DNA from: Cavenderia fasciculata
Lineage: Eukaryota > Evosea > Eumycetozoa > Acytosteliales > Cavenderiaceae
Direction of reading: 5' to 3'
NCBI RefSeq assembly: GCF_000203815.1
Contig: NW_004457624.1
Span: 2,728,001-2,792,000 of the forward strand
DNA: 64,000 nt
Part shown: in pieces, positions 33,127 through 46,900 of the stretch
Layout: each line of letters opens with the position of its first letter
Position numbering within the stretch: the first letter of the stretch is position 1
Notes under the pieces: generated by a model
Told to the model about the DNA's origin: nothing
The model's database searches: none
What the model saw: only the letters and a program-made list of their open reading frames with translations
Position numbers and translations under genes: made by a program

Positions 33127-35467
33127 CTATCCATAGTATCTTTGATTTCTGACGAGTTTGATGGTTTTGTTGTTTTCATAGTCACAAACCAAAGGAACCA
33201 ATATTATGTATTTTTCAACAAATTTAATTATTTCTTTGATTGCCGGCTTTGCCCATTTTAGATCGTCACTGTTGAGTGGTATTAATTTAATAATAACCTC
33301 CAACATTTCTATAATATATCCAATATCAAACGACACTGATGATGATACAGTCACTGGATCATTTAAAAAGGGTTCTATTGCAAATAGAATGGTGCCACCA
33401 AACACTGACAACGATCTATGGAAATGATCTGTACCATTTTCCACTTTCTTTTGTTGTTCTATATATTTTAATATTTCCAATGATGCCTCGGGCATATCTT
33501 TGGATGGGTTTTCCAACAATACCTTTTTGTTTAATTCCAATAATGTGATGATCAGGTTGCACTCAAACCACCAAAATACCATATTATGTCAATATTTCAG
33601 TTTCTTGATACAACGTATATTCACTTTTTTCACTTAGACAATCTTGAAATACAAAAAAATGGTATTTAAATTGGGTGAAACTATCGAATATTTCATTACC
33701 AGACATTATTCCAGAACCACCAGCTTCCAATAAATGGCAGAGTGATATTGAGTACTCGATAAAGGGAGAAACTCGTTCATTGGGACCTTCAGCATCCATC
33801 ACTTGTCCATAAATGTTAAATATTATGCCAAAGAATTTGTTATAATTATAAACAAAAACTGATTGACTTTGATGATGGAGAATAGGAGTATTGTTGTGGT
33901 GGCGAATCGATTCTAATAGATATGAAACGATCGAAAACGATATTTGGTATGTTTGGTATTTTAGCACAAGTGTTATGGCAAGTGACAGTGCATATGGATA
34001 GATTTCAGAGGGTGCCACCATTTTAACAATCTCGTAAAGGAAATTTAGTTTAAAGGTTTCCTCTTCTTCTTCTCCCTCCTGGTAAATTCCATCCATCATT
34101 GGTTCTTTTGGTTGTAATTTTTTTTGTTCCCTTTGTATTTTCCAGTGAATTTCGTCCTTGTCTCTTTCAGTGTCAATATCCAAAGATGAGTAAATAAACT
34201 TCATCAAATGTGGAAGGTAAACCAATGTAGCATCTCTTGAAAATTGAATGAAATCATGTAGTTTGAGGATATCATCTTCGCTTGCACCCCTAGTCATGGT
34301 GTATTTGAATAGTTGAAGAATGGATTTTGAAACAAGTCTATGATCAGCAACATTGGTAAACAGTTATAGTAAAATTCGATTCGCGGAGGTTTAAATAATT
34401 GTACAAGTGGCATTACTAATCTTGAACAATCCTGTAATTAAATAAAAATATAAAAAGGTAAATAAATTGTTGACAAATTATTATTATTATTATTATTAAT
34501 ATTAATATAATGTATTGCATACCTGATTGGTGGGAATAATTGATTTTAAACCAAATATAATATTATTAACAAATCGTTTATCTGATTGTAATATAGGCTA
34601 TGATATCAAGTAGTTCAGCTTTAAAGATGGTAATAACTGTTTCTCTTTGTCTAACTAGTGAATCGGTATATACCTTTGGTAAATGTTTAATCAATTGCAT
34701 ACAATTAGCAATCTTTTCATCTCCTGGTTGTAATGATTTGATGAATTTTAAGATGTTCTTTATAAATGTTGAATCAACCAAGACCTTTTCTGATTCTGAT
34801 CGAAGGGCGATGTTTAAATAATCTAAAGCACTCAATTTGACAGTAACCCCTGTCATAGCCCAATTGTATTGCTATTAACATTAATATGCAAGAATAGTTA
34901 TTGGCAGAGATGGTTGAATAACGGCACGCATTATTTATAAATTCTATTAATTCATTCCATTCTTCTTGATCTTTAAAGAAAAAGGTAAACTGTAAGATTA
35001 AAATATTTTAACTCATCCCATATTAAGTTGATTTGATAACATACCATTGTTTTGAAGCATTGCCATATAAATAATATTGGTACAATTTTGAATTAATAAT
35101 TTCTGAGGTACTTTGGATGGAATGGGAGTATTGATATATTGTACAATCTCTTGTTTTACTCTTTGTTTTATCTCGGCTGATATATTCTTCCTGATTACAT
35201 TGAATGATAATTGTAGTGTCTTGATTGACAAGCTAGACACCAAGAAATGGTTGTGTTCTTTCTTTCATATCATATAATGAACTTTGATTAGTGTTTGTCT
35301 CTATCTACTCTATCTTTTTAAAAGGCTACACACATTTGGAGAACCATTTGCAAGAAGGTATAACAACCAGCTTACTTTTTGATTGTATTCTTTCACAAAG
35401 TTTTAAATAAAGCATCTTGATTGTCATTGATAACATCAGCTACAAATTGACCTGTTGGTTCTTCCAT
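33127..35467 (-). pseudogene. Decayed paralogue of the HEAT-like gene at 37.3-40.0 kb
   Basis: This stretch matches the intact gene at 37277-39954 along its whole length, including the first coding exon, intron positions and upstream leader. Reading is broken several times relative to that copy: an in-frame TGA in the first exon (35393-35395), a one-base frame change near 34845 in the third exon, a frame-changing deletion near 34370, and a frame change near 33583. Remaining open pieces (34297-33584 and 33582-33127) still read like the paralogue (MVAPSEIYPYALSLAI, LLESIRH, HRSLSVFGGTILFAI). It also lacks the poly-Glu tract of the intact copy. It is a degenerate host gene copy, with transcription unknown. 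Confidence 0.8.
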
Positions 35468-35648
35468 CCCCAAGTTATATTATATCTATGTATGTATGTA
35501 TGTATTCTAAACCCAAACTCTGTCTCTACTCAACTCTGTAAATATGATTATTTTTTCTCAAACCTTTTCAGTGGTGAAGTTCACACTTTATTTAATTTCA
35601 TTATTTTGTACAAGGATAGAGATAAAGAGAGAGAGAGAGAGAGAAAAG

Positions 35649-37093
35649 ATGACATATGATAATATGATTGAAGAATATTATACATTGGTGATTGATCATT
35701 GGTATGCAACTATACCAATCACTATCATTGTATTGTTTATAGTTACTAGGTTGGTTCGATCCACACCTTCCTCTTCATCATCATCGTCATCGCCATCCTC
35801 TTCTAAAGATGGTAGTCGCAGTAACAAAGTAAATGATAGTAAAGAGATTAATAAGAAGACCAAGAAAGGTGGTTCATCATTGACTTCAGTTGGATCAGGT
35901 ATATCAACTACCACAACAACACTAAAGCAAGGAAACACAACTACTACAACTACAACAACAGTATCATCTCCACATATTCAACCACAACAACAACTACACC
36001 AATTGTTCTTTAAACAATTCAAGACAATGACACCAAAACCATGGATCTACGGTGTATCAATGTCATCTGATAACAAACTTGCATTTACTGGTGGTCAGAC
36101 TGGAGACAATTGTATAAAGATTATCCCAATGTCTAGTATATTTGATGGTGCACCAAAGACAACACAAGCAAACATCAAGTTTGATACGGCCGACACTGTT
36201 GCATGGTCGAGTAATGGAAACTTATACGCTACACTTCACGACTCGAGAAAATTGATTGGTTGGACACTCAAGACCAATGCCGAGGGTAAACAACAATACG
36301 TCACATTGTTTGAAGCAGACACTGGTATTCCTATTGGAGGACCACGGGTAATTACTCTGTGTGCATCAGCCAACTATATCCTTGTCATGACCGAAGATAC
36401 AATGGTCAGACTGTACGATAGTTTGAAAGGAACTCTATTAACAGCCATCAACACTGGTCAAATGAAACATTACATGGCATCAATGTCTGGTAACGGTAAA
36501 TTATTTAGTATTGCCTCTTTCAATTCAGAAATTAAAATTTGGGAACCATCATTCAAAAGAGATAATTCATTTGATAAGGCTCCAAAAGCAATTAGTTTAA
36601 CTGGTTATAAAGTATGAAATGAAAAAAAAAAAGAAATAGAATTAATTAATTATCATTATACCAACTAATCAAAATATGTTTAATACTATTATTTATTTGA
36701 TAGACAAGTATATTTGGAATATCATTTAATAATGATGGTACAAGAGTGATTACAGTATCAAAGGATGGATTATTAAAACTATGGAATTTAGATATAAACT
36801 ATGGTATTGGACAAGAACCAGAGGTTATTTATACGGTTGCAGTTGGAAATGATTTTGTTGGTGCACCAGCCAACTTGGTCACCATGGCACCCAATGGAAA
36901 GGTGTTTGCCATTGGAAACCAAAACTTTGTTCAATTTAGAAGAGTATCCGATGGTCAATTACTCGACACTCTACCAAAGGCAGCAGAGGGGACACCCTAT
37001 ACTGACAACTCTGTTTGTTGGACAAATGATAGTAAATTTTTTATAACATCAGGTTATGGTGTATTTACCCTTTGGAATGTTCCAAAATTATAA
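35649..37093 (+). CDS. TBL2-like membrane-anchored WD40 protein
   Basis: Two exons (35649-36611 and 36704-37093) encode about 450 residues. A single hydrophobic segment at about residues 18-36 (TIPITIIVLFIVTRLV) is an N-terminal membrane anchor, followed by a Ser/Lys/Thr-rich linker. WD40 repeats then run to the C-terminus. Family-specific stretches match transducin beta-like 2: GTLLTAINTGQMKHYMASMS, EIKIWEPSFKR, FNNDGTRVITVSKDGLLKLWNLDI. Animal TBL2 sits in the ER membrane, binds PERK and acts in ER stress; transfer of that role is inference. An in-frame ATG at 35544 would add 35 residues encoded partly by a GA repeat; the ATG at 35649 is preferred. The gene sits between the pseudogene and its intact paralogue. 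Confidence 0.85.
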
Positions 37094-37276
37094 CAAATAA
37101 CAAATTTAATTAAACTATTCTATATCAAAATTGTAAATAAATTTAAATGAATGCAATATCCGAATGAAGAAATATCTTGATGAATCTGAATATTTAATTT
37201 CCAGTATTACTACTAGATGACGTATATTCATCTACCAATTCTTTAAATATTACATTTTTATTTATTATTTAATATT

Positions 37277-39954
37277 TCAAATCCAACTCTCTGTATATAT
37301 ATCTTTGATTGTTTTAATATGACTTTTGGCAAGTTGAATAGTTTTGTTGTCTTCATTGTCGCCAACCCAAGGAACAAATGATAGGTATTGTTCAAAAAAT
37401 CTGATTATCTCTTCGACTATTTGTTCAGTTAAAGGGAATTGATTTTTTCTAAAAGGCTCGGGTTGTAATTCTTTGATGATACTCTCCAGCATACCAATAA
37501 CACACCCAATATCCAATAATTCATCCAACGACGACGATGATAATGTTGGTTCCAGCCCATTTAAATAGGTTTGTATTGCAAATAGAATGATACCACCAAA
37601 CACTGACAATGATCTTTGGTAGTGATCATATGTCATTGTTGGATCACTCTTTTGCCTTTTAATGTATGAGAATAATTCCACCCATCCGCTCTGAATCGCG
37701 ATAAGAGCCTTTGGTCTTTGCAACAATACGTTTTTGTTTTGTTCCAGTAATGTGATGACCATGTCGCAGATGCAACTCAGACTTCCAAAATACCCTATTA
37801 TTTTGAGATCATTGTCTGGTACCATACACGCATCTCTCATAAAGTCGTGAGATGTATAAAAAAATGCTTTGGATTGGAGGAAGCTCTCGCATATCTCGTA
37901 ATCTGACATGGCTCCTGGGCCAACCGATTGGATGAGACGACAGAGTGGCTTTGCGTTTCTGACAACGGGTCCACTAAAACTAAACAAGCGACGATACATT
38001 TGATGAGTAGGTCGAAAGAATTTGCTGTAGATATAAACCACCACCGATTGAATATCGTCCTCGAGATTGTATGGTGTTTTGTGACGAATCGATTCCAATA
38101 GATATGGAATCATCATACCTGCTATATCGTATTCTTTGTACTTGACAAGTTTTATGGCAAGTGACAATGCATATGGATAGATCTCAGATGGTGTAGCCAC
38201 TATAACAATCTTGAAAAGGAATAATAATATTGAATTTTCCTCTTCATCATATTCACCATCATCATCATCTTCATCTTCATCTTCTTCATCTTCGTCTTCA
38301 TCTTGGAAAAGTCCATCCACCATCATTGGGTCTTTTGGTTCTTTTGGTTGTTTTGGTTTTTCTAGTTCCTTTTGTATTTTCAATTGAATTTCTTTCTTGT
38401 CCATTTCAGTGTCAATATCCAATGCAGAGTAAATCGACATCATCAAAAGTGGAAGGTAAATTAAAAGAGAATGGGGATCTCTTGAACATTGAAAGAAATC
38501 ACGTAGTTCAAAGATATGTATTTCTCTTATTTCCTCTTCTTCTTCTTCTTCTTCTTCTTCCTCCTCCTCTTCTTCTTCTTTTTCTTCTTCTTCTGCTTCC
38601 TCCTCCTCTTCTTCTTCTTCTTCTTCTTCTTCCTCTTCCTCTTCCTCTTCCTCTTCTTCTTCTTCTTCTTCTTTTTTTTTTTCTACTTCCAAAGATTTGT
38701 ATTTGAATAGTTGAAGAATAGATTTTGTAACAAGTCTATTATCGGCTACTTTGGGATAAATATGACAGAGTATGTAACTTGCAACAGGCAAAAATCCAGT
38801 GTGATATTTAAAAATAGGAGGTTTAAATAATTGTACAAGTGGCATTACTAATGTTGAACAATCTAATTTTAACTATACATATATATTAAATATGAAATAT
38901 TAATATTAAAGATATTATAATTATTAATTATAATAATAATATTGCATACCTCACGAGGAATAATTGATGCCATACTAACTATAGAATCATAAATAAATCG
39001 TTTATCTGATTGTAATATATAAACCATGATATCAAGTAGTTCATCTTTAAAGGTGGGAAAGATAACCATTTCTCTTATTGAAAGTAGGAAAGGTATTTCT
39101 ACTTTATCCAAATGTTCAATTAATAACATACAAGTAGCCATCTTTTTGTCTTCTTGTTGTAATGATTTGATGATTTGTATGATGTTCTTTATAAATGTTG
39201 TATCGACCAAGATTGTATGCTTTTGGTCAAGGAAACCAGACAAATAATCAAAAACTTCCAATTTAACAGAAACTTTGTCGTAACCCATTTGGATTGCTTT
39301 CAACATTAACATGCAAGCATAGTTATTGACATCTCTCTCTCGATATTGATTTTGATTGCACGCATTATTTATAAATTCTATTAATTCATTCCATTCCCAT
39401 TCTTGTTGATGATCCTCTTTAATGAAATAAAGAAAGAAGTATGATTAATATGATTATTATTAAAGTTAAAATAGTTGATTTGAAAACATACCATTGTCTT
39501 GTAGCATTGAAAGTGCAATATAAATAATATTGGTACAATTTTGAATGACCATTTCTTCAAAGGTATCTTCATTTTCAGGTCGATGATTAAGAGCACATGG
39601 TGTCTTGATATATTGTACAATCTCTTGTTTTACTCTTTGTTTAATCTCGGTTGATATATTTCTTCTGATTTCAATTCTATCAAATGATAATTGTAGTGTC
39701 TTGATTGACAAGCTAGACACCAAGAAATGGTTATGTTCTTTCTTTTTTTTTTTGTTTAGTATTTGTCTCTATCTCTACTGTGTATGATTCAATATCTTTA
39801 AAAGATGACATCTTACATTTGGAACACCATTTGCAAGAAGGTATAACAACCAAACTACTTTTTGATCAGTATTCTTTTGCAGAGTTTTAAATAAATCATC
39901 TTGATCTTGGTCGTTGATAACATCAGCTATAAATTGACCTGTTGGTTCTTCCAT
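37277..39954 (-). CDS. HEAT-repeat-like protein, possibly a divergent importin-beta relative
   Basis: Four exons on the minus strand (39954-39817, 39768-39492, 39416-38950, 38872-37277) join in frame to about 825 residues. The first intron would be only 48 nt, so exon 1 is the least certain part. The protein is almost entirely helical with hydrophobic helix-pair spacing (FDYLSGFLDQ, TTFIKNIIQIIKSLQQ, STLVMPLVQLFKPP, PYALSLAIKLVKYKEYDIAGMMIPYLLESI), suggesting HEAT/ARM repeats. The N-terminus (FIADVINDQDQDDLFKTLQKNTDQKVVWLLYLLANG) and the acidic loop in the middle recall importin-5, but I cannot confirm the family. A poly-Glu tract of ~50 residues and a second Asp/Glu run are unusual. A decayed copy lies at 33.1-35.5 kb. 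Confidence 0.7.
38525..38685 (-). repeat. GAA/GAG microsatellite encoding poly-Glu
   Basis: A pure TTC/TCC tract on the plus strand, in frame within the HEAT-like gene, encodes about 50 nearly uninterrupted Glu residues. The pseudogene copy has no such tract at the matching position, so it expanded after duplication or was lost from the other copy. Confidence 0.88.
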
Positions 39955-40994
39955 CCTCTAGTTATACTATTATCTATATGTGTATGTTTGTATCTCTATC
40001 TACTATGAACCCAATTTTACTTTGATCGACCGAGTCATAGGTGCTTAAAAGGTACCGACCTAGAATCCTGTACAAAAATGGAAATCTTTCTGAAATTACA
40101 AGAACTTGAGGTATCTAATCAAACCCAAGATATATTTATATAATAATATAATATAATATAATATAATATAATATAATATAATATAATATAATATAATATA
40201 ATATAATATAATATAATATATTAATAAAGGTAGATCGTGAACAATACGAAGTTAACGTATACACAATATATCTCTCAATTAATTAAAATTAGCTTTGGTA
40301 TTAATATTATCTCTTTCATTGGAGGAGTCGTGTTTTACCCCAATGAAAAGAAAAAAAATAATAATCAATAAAATACCCCAATGAATCTTGAATCGATCGG
40401 AATCGAGTTTTTTAGTTGTCAGACATCCCGGCTGAATCACATCTAACCGTCTTTCTCTTCTCCACCTGCCTACTGTCATACTCTACACTTCATTGATCAG
40501 GTCTCATAGTCATTTTATATTATACACTCATTACATACAGGCAAAAAAGAGGAGACAGACAGAAATAGATAATTATCTTATCTTTGCCCATCACCTCATT
40601 TCACACAACTCACACACACACCACAACCGCACACACAAACAACAAACCTCATAAATCAATCAAACAAAACTCAATTCACTGTTGTTTAATCAGATAGCAG
40701 ATAGAAAGAAAGAAAGTATCAACACTACATACGATACTTGTTTAATATCGATATCTAGCTATATAGATTTGATTAGATAGATAGATAGATAACTTCTTTC
40801 TTTTTTAAAATAGTCAACTGATCAGCAGTATACTATACATACTCTATCAGTAATTTATATATATATATCATTGTATTTTAATATTTTTTTTGTATCATTA
40901 TCATATCGTCGTCATCTACTATCTATCATATATATAAATATTATTAAAAGAATAATCATAATAATAATAATATAAGAAGAAGAATAATTTAGAG
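39955..40994 (+). promoter_or_regulatory. Talin upstream region with ATATA microsatellite
   Basis: A 1.04-kb spacer between divergent genes, with no gene seen. A pentanucleotide (ATATA)n array spans about 40146-40221 (about 15 units). Further on are a CA-rich stretch (40605-40660), GATA repeats (40776-40790) and AT-rich leader sequence directly before the talin ATG at 40995. Confidence 0.6.
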
Positions 40995-43900
40995 ATGTCA
41001 TTATCATTAAAAATCAATATAGTTGGTAGTAATACCGTCAAGACTATGAGATTCTCACCAGAGATGTCAGTTCACGAGGCATGCCTACAAATCAAAGACA
41101 AGGTTGGCGAGGGAGGAGAAGATCATGGTCTGTTTCAAGCAGGTGTCGAAGGTAAAATAGTCAGTCGTTGGTTGGCAATGGACAAGTCATTGTCATTCTA
41201 CGATCTCTCACTCGAGTCTGTATTGGACTACAAGAAGAAACACAGACCTCAAAAGATCAAACTGTTGGATGAAACCATCAAGACACAGTTGATCGACGAC
41301 TCTACTACGGTCACTGAAATCGTAGCTTCGATTGCCAAAAAGATGGGTATCAAGAACCCAGAAGAATACTCGTTGCTCAAAGAAGCACCCGTCCTAGATG
41401 AAAAGGAACTAAAGAAACAACAAAAGGAAGGCAAAGAGGCCGATGTACCAGTCGAATGGTTAAAGTCCACTCAAACACTATCGGAACAAGGTGTTGTTGA
41501 AACCGACATTTTAGTATTTAAAAAGAAATTCTTTTTCAATGATGCCAATATCGATCGTAATGATCCCGTTCAATTACATCTTTTATTTGTTCAATGTCGT
41601 GATGCTATCATTGAAGGTAAATACCCAACTCAACGTGAAGAATCAGTTCAATTGGCTGCCATTCAATGTCAAGTTGCACTTGGTGATCATGCTCCTCAAA
41701 AACATATTCCTGGTTTCTTAAAGTAATTATATAAATATATAAATATAGATATTAATATTAATATTGTATTTTGATTCGATTTAGTTTAAAGGAATATTTA
41801 CCATTACAATGGGTAAAGAATAAATCAGCTGAAAAGGATATTTACAAAGAACATAGAAAGTTGGTATCGATGACTGAAGTCAATGCTAAATACAGATACG
41901 TTCAATTATGTAGATCTTTGAAAACATATGGTATGACTAGTTTCCAGTGTAAAGTAAGTATAAACATTAAATTAATTAAAGTTTTGGAAATATTATTTAT
42001 TTATTAATTATTTGATTTATTTTTTGATTTATTTATTGTAGTTTAGAATTGGAAAGAAAATGTTAGATATGACATTAGGTATTACAAGAGAGAATATGAT
42101 TTTAATTCAAGATGATACTAAAGAGGTGATAAAGAATCACCCGTTGAAACATATTAGAAGATGGGCATCGACAGAGAAATCATTTACTTTTGATTTTGGT
42201 GACCATGAACAAGAGTATTTGGTGTTGGTGATGAACCATCCAGAAGAGGTGTCTACGTTGATCAGTGGGTACATTGATATTATCATGAAGTCGAGACGTG
42301 ATCCCAACAAGGTGGTCGACTCGAACGAGACGGGTATGGCTGTCGAAGAGACCGTCGCGATCAAGCGTGGCAATGCGTCGACTACTCAGAGCTACGGATA
42401 CACTCCGGGTGCTGGAAACCAGCCCAATCACCTGTCGCCATCCCAGCAAATCCCCATTACCGATCTCAAGAGCGCCTTGCGTGCCACTGACATGCTCATC
42501 AATGAGTTGAATGGATTCAAGGGTGTTTCGCAAACTGGTATTGTGCCAACTGCCTTTACTCGTTCGTTTACGACACTTACACCACAGCAGTACAAGCATC
42601 AGTTGATATCGCACAGCAATGCTATATCGGCCGCTGCCAGCCAGCTGCTACACGACATGACGACTGCTGCAGCCGGTGGTATGTCGGTCACCCACCAACA
42701 GATGATCAGACGTTCGCAAGTGATCATGGCCGAGTTGTCGACCGTCGGTAGTTGCGCAAAGAACGCTGCGTTTGTGCCAGAGTTGGCTAGCTTCTCAGAC
42801 GAGATTATTGCCATTGCCACAAGACTGTCCGAGTCGATGAGCAAGCTGTTGACGACTGCTTCAACGATGGGCGACAGTGTGTTGGCCGACGACGCGATTG
42901 CCCGTGCTCAAGTTCACGCCACCAACGCACTCGCCGTCATGATGATGGCCGCCGTCGACAATATGTTTGTCACAGAGAGCTCGGCACACATGGTATTAGA
43001 GTGCGTCAAGAGCGTTGTCAACAGCTCCAACTTGTTGGTCGGTATTGGCGGCGACAAGTGTCTCATGGTCGACGACGAGTTGCTCCACCAACAGCTGTCC
43101 AACACGCTCACGGGCATCACAATGGCCGGCGAGCAGCTCCTCACCGTCACTGAAAACGTCAACACCACTGCTGGCCATCCCGAGACACGCAAGCTCATCG
43201 AAACACTCTGTTCGCATCTCTCGGACAAGGCGTCGCACCTCATGACGTCGTTCAAGTCGTCCAACCTGCAACAAGGCGACATTGACCTGCTCGGCAGCCG
43301 TCTCCAGGATGTTCAAGACTCGCTCGGCCTCGTTTCATACGCACTCGACTGCGTAGAGGGCCGACCAGTCAACACGGCCAGCGGAAGCGGTGCCGACGAG
43401 ATTCTCAACTTGTCGAGCGATGCTTTGACCGAGGAGTTTACGGGTCTCTCCAACGACCTCACCAACTCGATTATGGTGTTGAGAAACAATCTTGGCAACA
43501 CGCCAGAGTCGATTCTCGAGTCGTTTAGAGTGATTGCTGCCAACTCGAACCGTCTCATCTCGTGCACCAAGGCAGTTGCCGCACGTAGCGATATGGCCAC
43601 TCAGCAACGTTTGTATAGTAGCACACGTGCTGTATTCGAGTCGGTGGCACACCTGTCCTCGTCGTGCAAGCATCATATCAAGAACCCCGACGACAAGACG
43701 GCGTATGCCAACGTCATTGAGACGGCTGGCCACTTGCAGTCGCTCACACAGAGCATGTCGGTCGATGCCGGCAAGATTGCCAGTATCGTGGCATTGCGTG
43801 ACTGCTCCAAAGACATGATCAGCTACGTGTCGGCGTTGATGGGTGCTGCTAGAGCATCGTCCTCTCACTTGCCCGACGCCAACAGCATGTCGCTCAACAA

Positions 43901-46900
43901 GGCCTCCAAGGAGGTCAGCGACGCACTCGCCAAGCTCATGGTCGGTATCAAGCGTGTCGGCGCCGACCCCAAGTCGGAAAAGATGCAGCTCGAGCTCCTC
44001 GAACTCTCGCAAAAGCAGTCGCTCCCACCCATGAACCTCGTGTCGACCAGCAAGCGTCTTGCACCCAAGATTGGCGACGCCAACCAAAAGCAGACGCTCG
44101 TGTACGCATCCGACGCTGCATCGCAGGCCGTCCAGCGTCTCATGAAGACGTGCGAGACCTACAAAAAGATCTGCGGACACGCCGAAATTGAAGAGTCGCT
44201 CGAGGCATTTGACTCGACCATCTCGGAGCTCGAGACACTCGAGATTGCCATCCAAGGTGGCTTTGTCGAGACCATTCCAGGCCAGACACGCGAGAACAGC
44301 ACTGAAATGCTGATGATTGCCATCAAAGACCTGAACCGCGTCAATGCCGAGCTGACCACCGAGATCCGCACCAACCCTGCTCGTCTCGCAGACCTCGTCA
44401 AGGCCAGTACGTCGACTGCCAACCAAGTCGCCATGGCTGGACGTGCATTGATCTCAACGACCGTTGGAAAGGCACCACAAAAGAAGCTGCTCGCCACTGT
44501 CAAGCAACTGACCATTGACATGCAGCAGTTGGTGCGTGCCAGTCGCTCGATTGCGACCAATCCAGGTGACCCTGCCGCCGAGCTATTGTTGGATGCTGCC
44601 AGCGAGGATGTCGGCTCGACTGTCGCCAGTTTAGTTGCTGCTAGCTCGCATATTGATTGCAAGGAGTTGGATGAGGCGTCGGTTGATATCGGCAACCTCC
44701 TCACCAAGCTCAGCAGCGCCGCTCACCACGGATCGAGTAACGAGTCAATTGGAGAGTACCAAGAAGAGTTGTCGTCTGTCAGCAAGGCACTCAATGCCTC
44801 TGTCCTCCAGATCATTGCCATGGCAAGATCCAAGAATCTCAAGGGTCTTGGTGCAAGCAGCAAGATCACCTCATCGACGGTCCAGTCGATGGTCAACTGT
44901 GCCAACAAGGTCGTTCAATGCGGCGACTGTACCGAACAAACACAAAGCTCGCTCATCTCCAATACTGGACAGTTGTGTCATCAGTTGGTCACTCTCTTGG
45001 ACTATGCCAAGGCTCGTGTAGCCAACTCTAAAGATCCAGTTTATGATCAACAACTATTGCAATGTGCAAAGCTTGTCGAAGACACTTCCAACAAGCTCAA
45101 CCGTGCACTTGGTGGTGGCGGTATGAGTGTCTGCGACGAGTCGATTGATGTGATTATCGAAGCAACACGTCTACTCGACACACTCATTATGCCAGAGGTT
45201 GGTGAGGGTATTGTACTTGGAGGTGGTGTGTTTGAAATGGCTCACCAACAATCTCTTATTGCACTCACCTCGTCGGCCAAAGATCTCGGTCGATGCAGTG
45301 GTGATATTGTCTCGAGTGCCCGTGTGATGGGTAACTCTGAGGCATTGATGGGTAGCGCGATGAAGGCAGCTCATATCATCAAGGATATTGTCAACTCGAC
45401 AAGATCTGTCTTGCGTACCACCATGTCATCTGCCGCACCCGATATTCTTATTCCAAGCAAACAGATCCTTGATTCGGCCGCACTTATCCGTGCTTCGTCG
45501 GCTGGATCAGCTGAAGGTCTACCACAAGTTATCCAAGCTGCACGTACTATTGCTACAGCCACCACCCAGATCTTTGCAGTCACCAAGGACCGTATGAAGG
45601 AACAAGGTGAGGACGAAGAGTCGGGTCGCAGCGAGATGGTTCAAACTACCCAAACACTCGCACACGCCACCTCTAATCTTGCACGTGGTGTCAAGGCTGT
45701 CACGTCCAAGGAACCCAACGGACAAGAGATCCTCGATCAGTCAATTAGAGAGTTGGAAGAGTCGACATCATCGTTGTTGATGTGCTCGAGCAGCAGGGGA
45801 TCTGGCGGCGCCAAGGACTTTGCCCGTCTCTTGCAAGCATGTCGTGCAGTCTCTTCGACAACACTCAATGTCATTCATTCGGCCAGCGAAGCCAACATGA
45901 AGCCCAAGGAAAGCGAGGTGCAGTCACGTGTCAACGACGCTGCCATTAGCATGTCGACCGCCATCAAGGATGTGCTCAAGGTTGGTGCTGGTATGATGCC
46001 AGGTGTATTGTTGTGCGAGGAAGCTATCGATGTTGTTCAAAAGTCGATTGGTGACTTGTCAACCATGGCATTGTCTGTGGCCGTCGGTCAGACCTTTGAC
46101 AACAACCAAGGTGTGTCGCATGTTGCTGCACAAGAGTCAATGGTCGATATTGTAAAGTCGATTGGTCGTGGTATCAACGAGCTCGGCAAGGCATCCCGTC
46201 AATCACCCGAGCAGATTGGTATCACTGCCCGTGCACTTGCCTTTACCACCCCTACACTCGTCCAAGCTACCCGTACCAGTCTCTCAACACTCACCGAGGA
46301 GCAACAAGACTCGCAGAGCAAGTTAGTCAATGAAAGCAAGTCGCTCGGAGACAGTTTACTCAAGTTGTGTCAAGCTTCACTTGGCGCTAGTACCGCACCC
46401 GGCAAAGAGACATACCAAACGATTCTCACACGTTGTGCCGATGCATCCGACGCAATGAACCGTCTCGTCGCCCAGATTTCATCAGGTGTCAACTTGCACC
46501 GTGATCTCGATGAAGTACTTGAAAGTATCAAACACTCATTGGCCAATCTTGCCAAAGACCACCCCGCACCCAAACAACAACAAGACCAAAAGAACTACCA
46601 AGACTACAAGGATGATATTACCACATCGACCAAGGATCTGGCCATATCACTCAAGGGTCTCATTGCCACCGATCAAAGCAACCTTGTCCAAATCTCTACA
46701 GTATGCAAGGATATTGCATCATTGGTTGGATCCATCTCGGGCAACGTTGTACATGTTGTCGGTACTAGCGGCGACCAAAAGATCAAGGACGCTATCCTCA
46801 CCAATGCCAAGCAAGTCATTGCATCCACCTCGACTATTGTAGAGATTTCCAAGCAGTTGTCTGAAGGCAGAACACAATCATCTGTCACACACGGCGAAGC

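Noticed and set aside
35544-35648. An upstream in-frame ATG extending the TBL2-like protein by 35 residues
   Set aside because: The extension crosses a GA microsatellite, and the ATG at 35649 places the membrane anchor near the N-terminus as in the family.
43335-44426. A 363-codon open frame on the minus strand inside talin
   Set aside because: It is an antisense shadow of the GC-rich talin rod, whose codon bias suppresses stops on the other strand. It has no protein-family features.
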